Source: Nannocystis exedens
GTDB taxonomy: Bacteria > Myxococcota_A > Polyangia > Nannocystales > Nannocystaceae
NCBI RefSeq assembly: GCF_002343915.1
Contig: NZ_NETK01000001.1
Coordinates: forward strand, 2,862,001-2,926,000
DNA length: 64,000 nt
Direction: 5' to 3'
Program-made: the position numbers and the translations under genes
The notes under the pieces: generated by a model
Told to the model about the DNA's origin: nothing
Database searches by the model: none
Seen by the model: only the letters and a program-made list of their open reading frames with translations
Shown: positions 17,715-26,668 of the stretch, one piece after another
Numbering within the stretch: position 1 is the first letter of the stretch
Layout: every line of letters begins with the position of its first letter

Positions 17715-18419
17715 GTGCCACGAATCCTCCACGACCTCGCGTGTCTCGACGATCGCCGCCCCAGCCCTTATTGCTGGCGGAGCAAGTACGCCCTGGCCCA
17801 CAAGGGCCTCGAGTTCGAGGCGCGCCCGCAGGGCTTCCTCGACATCCCGCGGCTCTACGGCGGCGCGCACCGGACCGTGCCGATCCTCGACGACGACGGC
17901 CACCTCGTCGGCGACTCGTGGGCCATCGCCGACTACCTCGACGCCCGCTACCCCGATCGGCCGCGCCTGTTCGAAGGGCCAGCCGAGCGCGCGCTCTGTC
18001 GATTCACCGAGGCGTGGCTGTTCGGCTCCCTCGTGCCGCTGCTCATGCCGATGCTCGCGCTCGACATCCATGATCACGCGCGGCCCGAGGATCGCGCGTA
18101 CTTCCGCGAGAGCCGCGAGAAGTGGCTCGGCCGTAGCCTCGAGGCCGCAGCGGCGGGGCGCGAGGAGCGGCTCGGCGACGTGCGCGCGGCCTTGAACCCG
18201 CTGCGCCTCAACTTCACCGTCCAGGGCCAGCAGTACATCACCGGCGATCGTCCGGGGTACGCCGACTACATCGCCGCGGGGCTCTTGCAGTGGGTCGCCT
18301 CGGTGGCGACGCTGCCGCTGCTCGAGCGCGACGATCCCGTGGTCGCGTGGCTCGAGCGCGTGCGCGACCTGCACGGCGGCCTCGGCCGCACCAGCCCGAT
18401 GTATGCAATTGCGGCGTGA
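17715..18419 (+). CDS. Glutathione S-transferase family protein, LigE/beta-etherase-like
   Basis: A 234-residue GST. The N-terminal thioredoxin-like domain reads LHDLACLDDRRPSPYCWRSK with KYALAHKGLEFEARPQGFLD, then TVPILDDDGHLVGDSWAIAD and YLDARYPDRP; the SPYCW and DSWAIA motifs are typical of the LigE/LigF-like clade. The C-terminal all-helical domain ends GLLQWVAS and later LERVRDLHGGL. The start is a GTG at 17715 (MPRILHDLACLDD); no ATG fits this N-terminus. It conjugates or cleaves with glutathione in the cytoplasm; the actual substrate is unknown. It is divergent from the histidine kinase. Confidence 0.88.
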   Translation: MPRILHDLACLDDRRPSPYCWRSKYALAHKGLEFEARPQGFLDIPRLYGGAHRTVPILDDDGHLVGDSWAIADYLDARYPDRPRLFEGPAERALCRFTEAWLFGSLVPLLMPMLALDIHDHARPEDRAYFRESREKWLGRSLEAAAAGREERLGDVRAALNPLRLNFTVQGQQYITGDRPGYADYIAAGLLQWVASVATLPLLERDDPVVAWLERVRDLHGGLGRTSPMYAIAA

Positions 18420-18499
18420 CGATCGCACGGCCGCGCGCTCGGTGAGACCACGACGATCGCCGCGCACCCGTGCGCGGCCGTCTCTGGCATATTCGCCGC

Positions 18500-19636
18500 A
18501 TGCCACGCACGCGATCGATCTGCGCGGCGGCGCTGCTCGCCGCGTGCAGCAGTGAGCCCGTCGACACCGCCACCGACACGACCTCGACCTCGACCACGTC
18601 CTCCACTCCGGACACCACGGGCACCCAGACCGCGACCACCGGCGACGACACCACCACCGCCGCCGACACCACCTCGACCTCCTCGACCTCGACCTCGCCG
18701 ACGACCACCGTCGAGCCGACGACCACCGGCACCGTCACCACCACCGGCGACGACACCACCACCACCACCGAGGCGATGCCGAGCGGGCCGAACGTCGACG
18801 TGTCCGACCCGCAGCTCTACGAGTTCTCGTTCAAGCCGAACGAGGCCGACCCCGAGGCCTCGCTCGCGCTCGGCACCCAGCTCGCCGAGCTCGACACCAC
18901 CGTGCCGCTGCAGGGCCGGCTGGTCGTGTACCTGCACGGCGCCGGCGCGCCGACCACCTGCGGCTCGCAGGCGCACGGCGTGGTGCTCGCGCGCATGGGC
19001 TTCCACGTGATCCACCCGTGCTACGTCAGCGACTACGGCGTCGGCAACTGCGGCGACGACATCGGCGGCTGCCGCCTCGAGGCGTTCGAGGGCGTCGACC
19101 ACCACGAATTCATCGACATCCCGCCGCCCGACAGCATCGAGACGCGGGTGGTCAAGATGCTCGAGCACCTGCAGGCGCTGCACCCCGGCGGCGATTGGCA
19201 GTACTTCATCGAGGACGGCGAGCCGCGCTGGTCGGAGATCGTGATCTCGGGGATCTCCCACGGCGCCAGCAGCTCGGGCGTGATCGGCATGAACCGCGCG
19301 GTCGAGCGCGTGGTCATGCTGTCGGGCCCGCTCGACAGCGACCAGGCCTGGCTGGGGGGCGACCCGCTGACCCCGATCGACCGCTTCTGGGCCTTCACCC
19401 ACACCGGCGACCAGCAGCACCCCGGCCACCTGCAGAGCTTCGCCGACATGATGCTGCCCGGCGAGCCGTTCGTGGTCGACGGCGCCGCCCCGCCCTACAT
19501 GGATTCGCACCGCCTCGTCACCTCCGCCCCCACCGGCGACGGCCACGGCTCGACCCAGGCCGGCGGCTCGTCGCCCAAGGACGGCGACCTGTACGTCTTC
19601 GAGCCGGTCTGGCGCGCGATGTACGGCGCGGATTGA
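18500..19636 (+). CDS. Lipoprotein with alpha/beta-hydrolase domain
   Basis: A 378-residue exported protein. The lipobox LLAAC is followed by about 75 residues of Thr/Ser/Asp linker (repeated TTST and TTGDD). The catalytic domain starts near residue 95. It shows an HG oxyanion motif (LVVYLHGAGAPT), a nucleophile elbow GISHGASSSG (G-x-S-x-G with Ser in the middle) and a late HGSTQAGGS that can supply the histidine. This is the order expected of an alpha/beta hydrolase; substrate class is unclear. The start ATG at 18500 is chosen for the lipoprotein signal. A 22-bp perfect palindrome and a second hairpin follow the stop. Confidence 0.85.
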   Translation: MPRTRSICAAALLAACSSEPVDTATDTTSTSTTSSTPDTTGTQTATTGDDTTTAADTTSTSSTSTSPTTTVEPTTTGTVTTTGDDTTTTTEAMPSGPNVDVSDPQLYEFSFKPNEADPEASLALGTQLAELDTTVPLQGRLVVYLHGAGAPTTCGSQAHGVVLARMGFHVIHPCYVSDYGVGNCGDDIGGCRLEAFEGVDHHEFIDIPPPDSIETRVVKMLEHLQALHPGGDWQYFIEDGEPRWSEIVISGISHGASSSGVIGMNRAVERVVMLSGPLDSDQAWLGGDPLTPIDRFWAFTHTGDQQHPGHLQSFADMMLPGEPFVVDGAAPPYMDSHRLVTSAPTGDGHGSTQAGGSSPKDGDLYVFEPVWRAMYGAD

Positions 19637-19646
19637 GCGCTGCGGA

Positions 19647-19686
19647 CAGATGTCCCCGGGGACATCTGAGATGTCTCTTGGGACAT
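19647..19686. terminator. Two ACATGTCC-family hairpins after the hydrolase
   Basis: A perfect 22-bp palindrome (arms CAGATGTCCCC 19647-19657 and GGGGACATCTG 19658-19668) is followed directly by a second hairpin ATGTC (19671-19675) / GACAT (19682-19686). They begin 11 bp after the stop codon, which suggests tandem terminators. Confidence 0.6.
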
Positions 19687-19845
19687 GGCGAACGCGCCCC
19701 TGCCGATAGTCCCTCGCCGCCCGCACCTGGGGCCGGGAAAGCCTCAGAAAGGGCCCCAGGCCGCGAGCGGCGCACGTTCTCCGAACGGGGAGACCCTTGA
19801 CGTCGGCCGACGGGACGGGCACACGAAGGGCCGGAGATTGACCGC

Positions 19846-21423
19846 ATGCGTACGACTTTCAATTACGCGCACCTCTCGACCGCCGCCGGCTTCGCCGCGG
19901 CATTCGGCCTGCTCGCGCCGTCGCTGGCGCTGGCCGCCACGCTGACCGTGGGCGCCGACAAGCAGTACAAGACCGTGAAGGACGCGGTCGCGGCGGCCAA
20001 GAGCGGCGACGTCATCGAGATCGATCCGGGCGAGTACGTCGACGACATCTCGTCGATCAAGGTCGGCGACCTGACCATCCGCGGCGTCGGCGACTCGCGG
20101 CCGCACCTGCGGGCCACCGTGCCGCCGCCCAACAAGAAGGGCATCTTCGTCGTCGAGGCCGGCGTCGGCCCGGTCACCGTCGAGAACCTCGAGTTCTCGG
20201 GCTCGAAGATCAGCGAGGGCGACGGCAACAACGGCGCCGGCATCCGCGCCCAGGGCACCGACCTCACCGTCCGCAACTGCTACTTCCACGACAACCAGAA
20301 CGGCATCCTCGCCGGCGACGGGGCGATGACGATCGAGTACTCCGAGTTCGCCTACAACGGCGAGGCCGGCTACGAGCACAACGTCTACATCGGCGTCGCG
20401 CCGAAGTTCGTGTTCCGCGGCAACTACTCGCACCACGTCAAGTCGGGCCACGCGGTCAAGTCGCGCGCGCTCGAGAACCACATCGTCTACAACCGCCTGA
20501 TGGAGGAGGCCGACGGCACCGGCTCGGCGCTGATCGACCTGCCGCAGGGCGGCCTCTCCTACGTGATCGGCAACCTGATCCAGAAGGGGCCGAAGGCGGA
20601 GAACAAGTACCGCATCGTCTTCTACAAGGGCGAGGGCGGCACCAACCCCGACCTGCGCCTGTTCGTCAGCCACAACACGTTCGTCAACGACGGCGCGCCC
20701 GCCGCGGTGTTCGTCGAGGCCAAGGCCGGCACCGAGGTCAACGTCTACAACAACCTGTTCGTCGGCCCCGGCACGCCGATCAAGACCGGCGACCCCAACA
20801 CCAAGATCGTCGACCTCGGCAACCTCCAGACCGAGGACGCCGGCCTCGTCGACCGCGCCGGCTACGATTACCACCTGCTGGACGGCGCGCCCGGGATCGA
20901 CGCCGGCGAGGTCCTCGACGCCCTGCTGATCCCCGATTCGCAGTACCTCCACCCGACCCAGACCGAGGCCCGCCCGGTCGTCGGCGCGCCCGACATCGGC
21001 GCCTACGAGTTCGGCGTCGACGAGGGCACCACCGGCGACGACTCGACCACCGGCGACGACTCGACCACCGGCGACGACTCGACCACCGAGCCCGACCCGG
21101 GCACGAGCTCCGACGGCCCGACCTCGGGCGGCCCGACCACCGACGACCCGACCTCGGGCGGCCCGACGACGAACGACCCCACCACCGCCGGCGACACCAG
21201 CGACGGCGAGACCGCGACCGGCGGCCCCGCGCCGACCACCGAGGGCGGCATCGGCACGACCGACGCGACCGGCGGCGACGCCACCGACACCGACAGCGCC
21301 ACCGGCTCGGCCGGCGACGACGACGGCGGCTGCGGCTGCCGCAACGACGCCGGCGGCGGCCCTGCGGCGCTGCTGACCGGCCTCGCCGTGCTGGGCATCA
21401 CGAGCCGCCGCCGCCGCCGGTAG
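19846..21423 (+). CDS. Secreted right-handed parallel beta-helix protein with MYXO-CTERM
   Basis: A 525-residue surface protein. The signal peptide ends SLALA. The beta-helix runs from about residue 33 to 390: ATLTVGADKQYKTVKDAV, SGDVIEIDPGEYVDD, then repeated coils such as NCYFHDNQNGILAGDG and VRNC/YNNLFVG elements as in polysaccharide-lyase and pectate-lyase relatives. It ends with the typical domain closer VGAPDIGAYEFG. A Thr/Asp/Gly linker with three TTGDDS units follows, then the MYXO-CTERM tail DDDGGCGCRNDAGG, a hydrophobic segment and SRRRRR. Lyase activity is possible, but no catalytic residues can be named. A paralogue with the same tail lies at 39764-41332. Confidence 0.9.
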   Translation: MRTTFNYAHLSTAAGFAAAFGLLAPSLALAATLTVGADKQYKTVKDAVAAAKSGDVIEIDPGEYVDDISSIKVGDLTIRGVGDSRPHLRATVPPPNKKGIFVVEAGVGPVTVENLEFSGSKISEGDGNNGAGIRAQGTDLTVRNCYFHDNQNGILAGDGAMTIEYSEFAYNGEAGYEHNVYIGVAPKFVFRGNYSHHVKSGHAVKSRALENHIVYNRLMEEADGTGSALIDLPQGGLSYVIGNLIQKGPKAENKYRIVFYKGEGGTNPDLRLFVSHNTFVNDGAPAAVFVEAKAGTEVNVYNNLFVGPGTPIKTGDPNTKIVDLGNLQTEDAGLVDRAGYDYHLLDGAPGIDAGEVLDALLIPDSQYLHPTQTEARPVVGAPDIGAYEFGVDEGTTGDDSTTGDDSTTGDDSTTEPDPGTSSDGPTSGGPTTDDPTSGGPTTNDPTTAGDTSDGETATGGPAPTTEGGIGTTDATGGDATDTDSATGSAGDDDGGCGCRNDAGGGPAALLTGLAVLGITSRRRRR

Positions 21424-21445
21424 CGGTCGACGGTGAGTGCCTCCG

Positions 21446-21471
21446 GGGACATGTCGCATGCGACATGTCCC
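21446..21471. terminator. Perfect 26-bp palindrome between convergent genes
   Basis: Bases 21446-21471 are a perfect 26-bp palindrome with arms GGGACATGTCGCA and TGCGACATGTCCC. It lies 23 bp after the beta-helix stop and 20 bp before the stop of the convergent DUF1552 gene, the ideal place for a bidirectional terminator. It is the longest member of the ACATGTCC hairpin family here. Confidence 0.65.
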
Positions 21472-21491
21472 TTTCGCCTCCCGCCCCGCGC

Positions 21492-22850
21492 TCAGCCGAG
21501 CCCCGGCAGCGGCCCGGCGTTGAGCGACGGCTCGCCGAAGCTGTCCCCGGGGACACCCATCGCGTTCATCACCGCGACCAGCAGCTGGTTGTGCGGGACC
21601 CCGCCGTACTGCAGGTAGCGCCCGGGCTTGAACGCCCCGCCGGCGCGGCCGAACAGCAGGAACGGCATGTCGTTCTTGTCGTGGGCCCAGCTGTGCTCGG
21701 AGCCGTGCAGCACCGCCGTGTGGTCGAGCACCGACCCCTCGGCGTCGGGCGCGGCCTTGAGCGCGCCCACCAGCTTGGCGAGCTGCTGGAGGTGCCAGTC
21801 GAGGATCGCCAGGAAGTTGCCGGCCTTGCTCTCGCCGTTGCCGACGTCGGTGAAGTCCTCCCAGAAGTGGGAGATCTCGTGGTGCTCGCGGTAGCCGTAG
21901 TCGGGCTCGCCGTCGAACGAGAGCCCGAGCCACGGGAAGTAGCTCGACCCGCCGCCGCCGTTGCGGAAGGTCAGCGTGATCACCCGCGTGATGTCGCACT
22001 GGAACGCGAGCACGATCAGCTGCGTCATCGCGTCGAACCACGGCGTCAAATCGTTGTCCGCGATCGGCGGCAGCGCGCCCGGGTCCGGCGGGTCGCACAC
22101 GACCTCCTTGCCGATCGTCAGCTCGACGGTGCGGATCGCCTCGAGGTGGGCGTCGATGCGCTGCTTGTCCGCGCCGCCGATCTTCGGCGACAGCGCCTCG
22201 TAGTCCGACGCCACCCGGTCGAGCACGCTCTTGCGCCGCTTGATCAGCCGCGCCAGCTCGGCCGGGTCGAGGCCCGGGTCGCCGAACAACTGCGCGAACA
22301 CGTCGAGCGGCTGGACCAGGCGATCGGGCCCGCCGCCGTGCTTGAAGTGCGACAGGCTGCCGTGATTGGCCCACCCGCCCACGGCCCCGAGCTGCAGCGC
22401 CGGCAGCCGGGTCGCCGCGCCGAGCTGGTTCGCCAGGTGGATGTCGAGCGAATCGTTGTCGACCCGCCACTCGGGGCCGATCTTGCTGCCCGTGAGCAGC
22501 GCCATGCTGCCCTCGCGGTGGCCGTCCTGGACGCCCAGGAGCGCCGACGCCAGGGTGATCCCGCGCAGCACGATCATCTCGTCGCGCACCGCCGCGAACG
22601 GCGCCAGGCTCGGGCTCAGGTCGAACTGGGTCTCGCTCTGCACGTTGCTCGGCCACCACTGGGCCGGCGCCATGCCGTTGGGGATGTAGGTGGCGAGGAA
22701 GCGCCGCGGCGGAGCGGCGCGGCCGCTGCGGGCCCCCGGCGCGCCGCCGGGGGGATCGTCGCAGCCCATCGCCTCGAGCAGCGGCAGGGCGATCACCGCC
22801 CCCGCGGCCCCGCGCAGCGCCGCGCGTCGACTGATGCGACCACTCGCCAT
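21492..22850 (-). CDS. DUF1552 protein, second copy
   Basis: A 452-residue DUF1552 protein. The N-terminus MASGRISRRAALRGAAG has a twin-arginine motif (SRRAALRG) and a hydrophobic stretch ending LEAMGCDDPP, so export by Tat is likely, with Cys30 possibly lipidated. Family hallmarks are FLATYIPNGMAPAQWWP, MIVLRGITLASA, DGHREGSMALLTGS, SLDIHLANQLG, YREHHEISHFW and TAVLHGSEHSWAHDKNDMPF. It is closer to the consensus than the 14878 copy. Its start overlaps the stop of the upstream DUF1592 gene as TGATG, so translation is coupled. Function is not established for the family. Confidence 0.92.
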   Translation of the reverse strand: MASGRISRRAALRGAAGAVIALPLLEAMGCDDPPGGAPGARSGRAAPPRRFLATYIPNGMAPAQWWPSNVQSETQFDLSPSLAPFAAVRDEMIVLRGITLASALLGVQDGHREGSMALLTGSKIGPEWRVDNDSLDIHLANQLGAATRLPALQLGAVGGWANHGSLSHFKHGGGPDRLVQPLDVFAQLFGDPGLDPAELARLIKRRKSVLDRVASDYEALSPKIGGADKQRIDAHLEAIRTVELTIGKEVVCDPPDPGALPPIADNDLTPWFDAMTQLIVLAFQCDITRVITLTFRNGGGGSSYFPWLGLSFDGEPDYGYREHHEISHFWEDFTDVGNGESKAGNFLAILDWHLQQLAKLVGALKAAPDAEGSVLDHTAVLHGSEHSWAHDKNDMPFLLFGRAGGAFKPGRYLQYGGVPHNQLLVAVMNAMGVPGDSFGEPSLNAGPLPGLG

Positions 22851-24676
22851 CAATTGCCTCCTGCCCGCGGCCGGAACCGGAACGCGTCGGTCTGCGTCAG
22901 CGCGATCAGCAGATCGCGCAGGTCGCCGTCCGACCCGTCGAACCGCGCCGTCAGTTCGTCCATCGTGCACGCGTCCTGCCCGGCGCCGGCGCTGCGGCCG
23001 TACGCGTGGCGGAAGTACTGCTTCAGCACGCACGCCCGCACCGCCGGCGCGTCGGCCAGCAGGTGCATCATCTCGACCGCGTCGGCGAACTCGCCGTCGA
23101 TCCCCTGACCCGCCAGGCTGCCCGAGGCGTCGATCGCCGCCCCGCCCTCGTCGGCCATCCACCCGCCGATCGCGCTGTAGTGGCCGAACGCGTGCCCCGG
23201 CGCGTTGATGCTCGCGTGGCAGCCCGCGCACGTCGTGCCGTCGGCCTCGGTCAGCGCCTCCCAGCGCGCGCGCGTCGTGTCGCCGAGGTCGTCCGCCGGC
23301 GGCTGCATGACGATGTCGGGCGGCGGCGGCGGCGTCTGCCCGCACAGCAGGCGCTCGATCACGAACTTGCCGCGCAGCACCGGCGCCGGCGCGTTCGGCT
23401 TGGCCAGCGCGCCGAGGATCGCCGCGTGGGTGAACATCCCCGCCCGCTGCGTCGGGTCGAGCGGCGTCACCTCGAACTCGTCGGTCTGCGGATCGCCGTC
23501 CTCCGCCATCAGCCCCGCCGCCGCCGCGTCGACGCCGTAGAGCGGCGCCAGGTCGGCGTTGAGCAGCGCGTACGGGGCCGTCAGCAGGGTCCGCAGGTCG
23601 GCCGCCTCGGCGTCGAACAGCACGAGCTCGGCGAACCGCTCGGCCTGCGCGATCAACATGTCCTTCAGGCCATCGAAGCCGGGGAACAGCCCGCCGTCGC
23701 GCTGGACCCCGCGCACCGCCCCGAGGTGCAGCCATTCGCGGTGGAGCTGGCGCACCCGCCGGCGCGCGTGCGGGTGCTGCAGCATGCGCTCGGCCTGGGC
23801 CGCCAGCTCCTCGGGCGTCGCCAGCAGGCCCTGCTCGGCGGCCGCGAACAGCTCGTCGTCGGGCATCGACCCCCACAGCAGATACGACAGCCGCGCCGCC
23901 GTCTCGTACGGCGTGAGGCGGTCGGCCGCGCCGTCGTGCGGGCCGGCGCCGAGCTCGACGCGGTAGAGGAACTGCGGCGATTGCAGCATTCGCATCACCA
24001 CCAATTCGACGCCCTCGGCGAACCCCTCGCCCTCCGCGATCGCGTCGTCGTAGCTGGCCAGCAGCGCCTCGCGCTCGCCGTCCGCCAGCGGCCGCCGGTA
24101 CGCCCGCGGCGCGTACGCGTCGACGAATTCGCCCGCGCACGCGCGGTCCGCCGCCGGATCGCCCGCGCACGGCACCAGCTGCGGCAGCGCCGCCACCACT
24201 TCGGCGGCGATCGCCTCCGCCGCGCCGAGGTACGTATAGACGTGCTGCCACGAGACCGTCAGCAGCGCGACGTCATTGGTGAAGCCGTTGCTGTCGCCCT
24301 CGTAGGCCAGCCGCGCCGCCGGACTCTTCACCACCTCGGCGCCGAACAGGTCGATCACCGTCGCGTTGAACTCGCTGTGCGTGAGCCGGCGGAACACCTG
24401 CTCGCCCGGATGCGCCTGCTCGCACGGGCCGAGCGGCTCGCCGGTGGTGCCCGTCCCGGTCGGCGCCTCGCCCTCGCTCGACCCCGTGGTCGGCAGCGTG
24501 GTCCCGCCGGGGTCGCTCGCCGTCTCCGCGGTCGCCTCGCTCGCCGAGTCCGCGCCCGCCGGGTCGCCGCAACCGCCGACGACGATCGCCGCCGCCACCA
24601 CGCCCCGCGCCACGCCGCCTCGCCGCACCCGAGCACCATGGCCGAGCACGCCGCCGGGCGCTATCCGGCGATCCAT
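22850..24676 (-). CDS. DUF1587/1592/1588/1585 secreted lipoprotein, second copy
   Basis: A 608-residue protein with all the segments of the planctomycete DUF1592 set. The DUF1587 start is FRRLTHSEFNATVIDLFG; DUF1595/1592 includes YAPRAYRRPLADGEREALL, QSPQFLYRVELG, TAARLSYLLWGSMPDDEL and LHREWLHLGAV. DUF1588 carries a Cys-x-x-Cys-His (TCAGCHASINAPGHAFGHY), and DUF1585 ends the protein (LKQYFRHAYGRS, TDAFRFRPRA). The export signal ends VVGGC, followed by a Ser/Thr/Glu linker. The ATG at 24676 is preferred; one at 24697 is in frame. It is upstream of and coupled to the DUF1552 gene. The CxxCH may bind heme c. Confidence 0.9.
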   Translation of the reverse strand: MDRRIAPGGVLGHGARVRRGGVARGVVAAAIVVGGCGDPAGADSASEATAETASDPGGTTLPTTGSSEGEAPTGTGTTGEPLGPCEQAHPGEQVFRRLTHSEFNATVIDLFGAEVVKSPAARLAYEGDSNGFTNDVALLTVSWQHVYTYLGAAEAIAAEVVAALPQLVPCAGDPAADRACAGEFVDAYAPRAYRRPLADGEREALLASYDDAIAEGEGFAEGVELVVMRMLQSPQFLYRVELGAGPHDGAADRLTPYETAARLSYLLWGSMPDDELFAAAEQGLLATPEELAAQAERMLQHPHARRRVRQLHREWLHLGAVRGVQRDGGLFPGFDGLKDMLIAQAERFAELVLFDAEAADLRTLLTAPYALLNADLAPLYGVDAAAAGLMAEDGDPQTDEFEVTPLDPTQRAGMFTHAAILGALAKPNAPAPVLRGKFVIERLLCGQTPPPPPDIVMQPPADDLGDTTRARWEALTEADGTTCAGCHASINAPGHAFGHYSAIGGWMADEGGAAIDASGSLAGQGIDGEFADAVEMMHLLADAPAVRACVLKQYFRHAYGRSAGAGQDACTMDELTARFDGSDGDLRDLLIALTQTDAFRFRPRAGGN

Positions 24677-24783
24677 GGGGTCGCCGAGGCCTCGCACGCG
24701 GATCCGCCCGTGACCTCCGCGGACGCCAGCGACGCCGACGCACCCCAGCGTGGGCCGCGGGCCTCGACATTCGCCGACTCGCC

Positions 24784-24803
24784 AGCTGTCCCTCAGGACA
24801 GCT
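24784..24803 (-). terminator. Hairpin after the 24897-25379 gene
   Basis: AGCTGTCC (24784-24791) and GGACAGCT (24796-24803) form a perfect 8-bp stem with a CTCA loop. It lies about 95 bp beyond the stop of the minus-strand cysteine-rich lipoprotein gene and belongs to the same TGTCC/GGACA family. Confidence 0.5.
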
Positions 24804-24896
24804 CACTCACGCCCCGGCGATGACGCCCCATGGGTCGCGCCGATCGGCCGCGGGCTCACACCAATCGCGCGACCGGGCAATCGAGGTCGCGCGAAT

Positions 24897-25379
24897 CTAC
24901 TGGCACGCGTCGGCCGCGAAGTCGCACCAGTTCTCCGACTCCGCCGTGCAGATGTGGACGCACGAATTGCAGGAGAAGTCGCCGCCCTCGGCCAGGCCGA
25001 CCTGGCTGCAGAACGGCCGCTCCGGCTCGTCGCATTCGCTGTCGACCCCGCCGACCTCGCCGTCGGGCGTACACGGCTTGTAGCACTCGTCGGGGATCGT
25101 CACGTCCTCGCAGCCGAGGTCGTCGCACACGAAGTCGCCGGGCTGGCACTCGCGGCGGTAGTCGGGGTCGCCGGTCCCGCCGGTGGTGGTCGGCGTGGTC
25201 GTCCCGGGCGAGGTCGTCGCGTCGGTGCCGTCGCCGGTCGTCGTCGTCGCGTCGGTCGTCCCGGGCGTCGTCGTCGCGTCGGTGTCGGTGCCCTTGTCGG
25301 TGTCGGAGCAGGCCGGGCTCGTCGCAATGCAATGCAGCGAGAGCGCGGCCGCGAATGCGCGGTGTCGCAAGCCAATCAT
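24897..25379 (-). CDS. Small cysteine-rich exported protein with Thr linker
   Basis: A 160-residue exported protein. The N-terminus MIGLRHRAFAAALSLHCIAT is a signal peptide. The following SPACSDT offers a Cys but with an atypical lipobox (Pro at -2). A Thr/Asp/Gly linker of about 45 residues (repeats of TTGDGTDATT type) leads to a compact domain of about 75 residues with 12 cysteines: CQPGDFVCDDLGCEDV, CYKPCTPDG, CDEPERPFCSQVG, CNSCVHICTAE, WCDFAADACQ. The spacing suggests a disulfide-knotted module resembling the dickkopf-type repeats seen in other myxobacterial lipoproteins, but I cannot assign a family. Function unknown. Confidence 0.78.
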   Translation of the reverse strand: MIGLRHRAFAAALSLHCIATSPACSDTDKGTDTDATTTPGTTDATTTTGDGTDATTSPGTTTPTTTGGTGDPDYRRECQPGDFVCDDLGCEDVTIPDECYKPCTPDGEVGGVDSECDEPERPFCSQVGLAEGGDFSCNSCVHICTAESENWCDFAADACQ

Positions 25380-25456
25380 GGCCCGACCCTACCGCGCCGG
25401 CGCGTGCGCCGCAACCGGGCTCGTCCGCAGCCGCGACGCGCGATTTCCTGCGCGCG

Positions 25457-26668
25457 CTACTCCTCGTCCTCGGCGCTCATGCGGACGTGGACCCGGCCGT
25501 CGTCGGCCGGCGCGCTCGCCCGCGCGGCCAGGGCCTTGGCCGCGCCGTCGGGGTCGCCGAGCAGGAGCACCGCCGAGCAGGTGCCCGAGTGCGAGTATTT
25601 CGCCTTCTTGCGCAGCACGTAGGCCACGCACTCCTTCAACTTCTTCGGCGCCTTGCCGACCACCTTGGCCTGCAGCAGCTTGCCGTTCTCGAACTCCCAC
25701 CTCACGGCGATCGCCGCGCCTTCCTTCGCGCACGAGTCGAGCGACTCCTTGCTCTTCGCCACCCCGGCGACCACCTTCGCCAGCGCCGGCTCGCCCTGCG
25801 CGACCATGCGGCACGCCAGGTCGCGCGTCTGCAGCCCGCCCGCGCCCAGCTCGGCCGCCTTCGTCGTCAGCTCGAGCTCGACCGGCTTGCCCGCGGCCTC
25901 GGTCAGCTGCTTGACCGCGTGACAGGCGTCGTCGAACTGCCACTCGCACGCCTTGGCGAAGTGCTGCTCCGCCCTGGCGACGTCGCGCTTGGTGCCGGTG
26001 CCCTCGTGGAACGCGATGGCGGCCTTGAAGCAGCCGTACGCGCTGTGACCGACGCACGCGTTGATGTACGCCGACACCCCGCGCATCTTGGCGTCGGCCG
26101 AGTCCTGCGCGAACAGCAGGTCGCCGACGCCGGTGCAGCCGTCGATGTCGCCGAGCTTGCAGCCCTTCTGCATCAGCTCGATGGCCTGCACCGGATCGGC
26201 CTCGACCCCGCGGCCGGCGCTCAGCTGCAGGCCCGCCCGCGTACACGCCGCCGACCGCCCGCCGTCACACGCCTTGATCGCGTACTCGAGCTCGATCTGC
26301 GGCGTGCCCGTCCCGTCGCGCGCCATGTCCGCCCGGCGCTCGCACGCCTCCGGGTACTCGGCCGCGCACGACTTCTCGTACACCTCTGCCGCCTTCGCCA
26401 GGTCGACCGGCCCGCCGCGCCCGGTCTGGTACAGCTCGGCCAGGCGGAAGCACTGGAACCCGTCGTTGCGCTCGCACACCGCCGTCAACGGCTCGCGCGC
26501 GTTGTCGTAATCCTTGTAGAACATCGCCGCTTCGGCCTGCTCGACGCACCGCGCGCCCGAGCACGACTCGTCGCCGGACGGCGCCTGCGTCGACTCCTTG
26601 TGACAGCCCGCGAGCGCGAGCGAAAAGAGCATGACATCGAAGCGGAGACAGCGACCCTTGCGGCGCAC
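25457..26668 (-). CDS. Sel1-like repeat lipoprotein
   Basis: A 403-residue protein made of Sel1/TPR-like repeats from about residue 45 to 290, each with a paired Cys/Ala/Gly pattern (for example ACTRAGLQLSAGRGVEADPV, ELMQKGCKLGDIDGCTGVGD, AYINACVGHSAYGCFKAAIA). Sel1 repeats are protein-protein interaction scaffolds. The GTG at 26668 gives a good lipoprotein signal: RRKGRCLRFDVMLFSLALAGC, ending LALAGC. An ATG at 26632 would leave only ten residues before the cysteine. The C-terminal part ends in a TonB/AgmX-like segment (KLKECVAYVLRKKAKYSHSG), then SAEDEE. Location is periplasmic membrane face; partner unknown. Confidence 0.82.
   Translation of the reverse strand: MRRKGRCLRFDVMLFSLALAGCHKESTQAPSGDESCSGARCVEQAEAAMFYKDYDNAREPLTAVCERNDGFQCFRLAELYQTGRGGPVDLAKAAEVYEKSCAAEYPEACERRADMARDGTGTPQIELEYAIKACDGGRSAACTRAGLQLSAGRGVEADPVQAIELMQKGCKLGDIDGCTGVGDLLFAQDSADAKMRGVSAYINACVGHSAYGCFKAAIAFHEGTGTKRDVARAEQHFAKACEWQFDDACHAVKQLTEAAGKPVELELTTKAAELGAGGLQTRDLACRMVAQGEPALAKVVAGVAKSKESLDSCAKEGAAIAVRWEFENGKLLQAKVVGKAPKKLKECVAYVLRKKAKYSHSGTCSAVLLLGDPDGAAKALAARASAPADDGRVHVRMSAEDEE

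Noticed and set aside
21542..21555. Palindrome TGTCCCCGGGGACA as another terminator
   Set aside because: It lies inside the coding sequence of the DUF1552 gene (GVPGDSFGE region), so it is probably chance and was not counted in the hairpin family.
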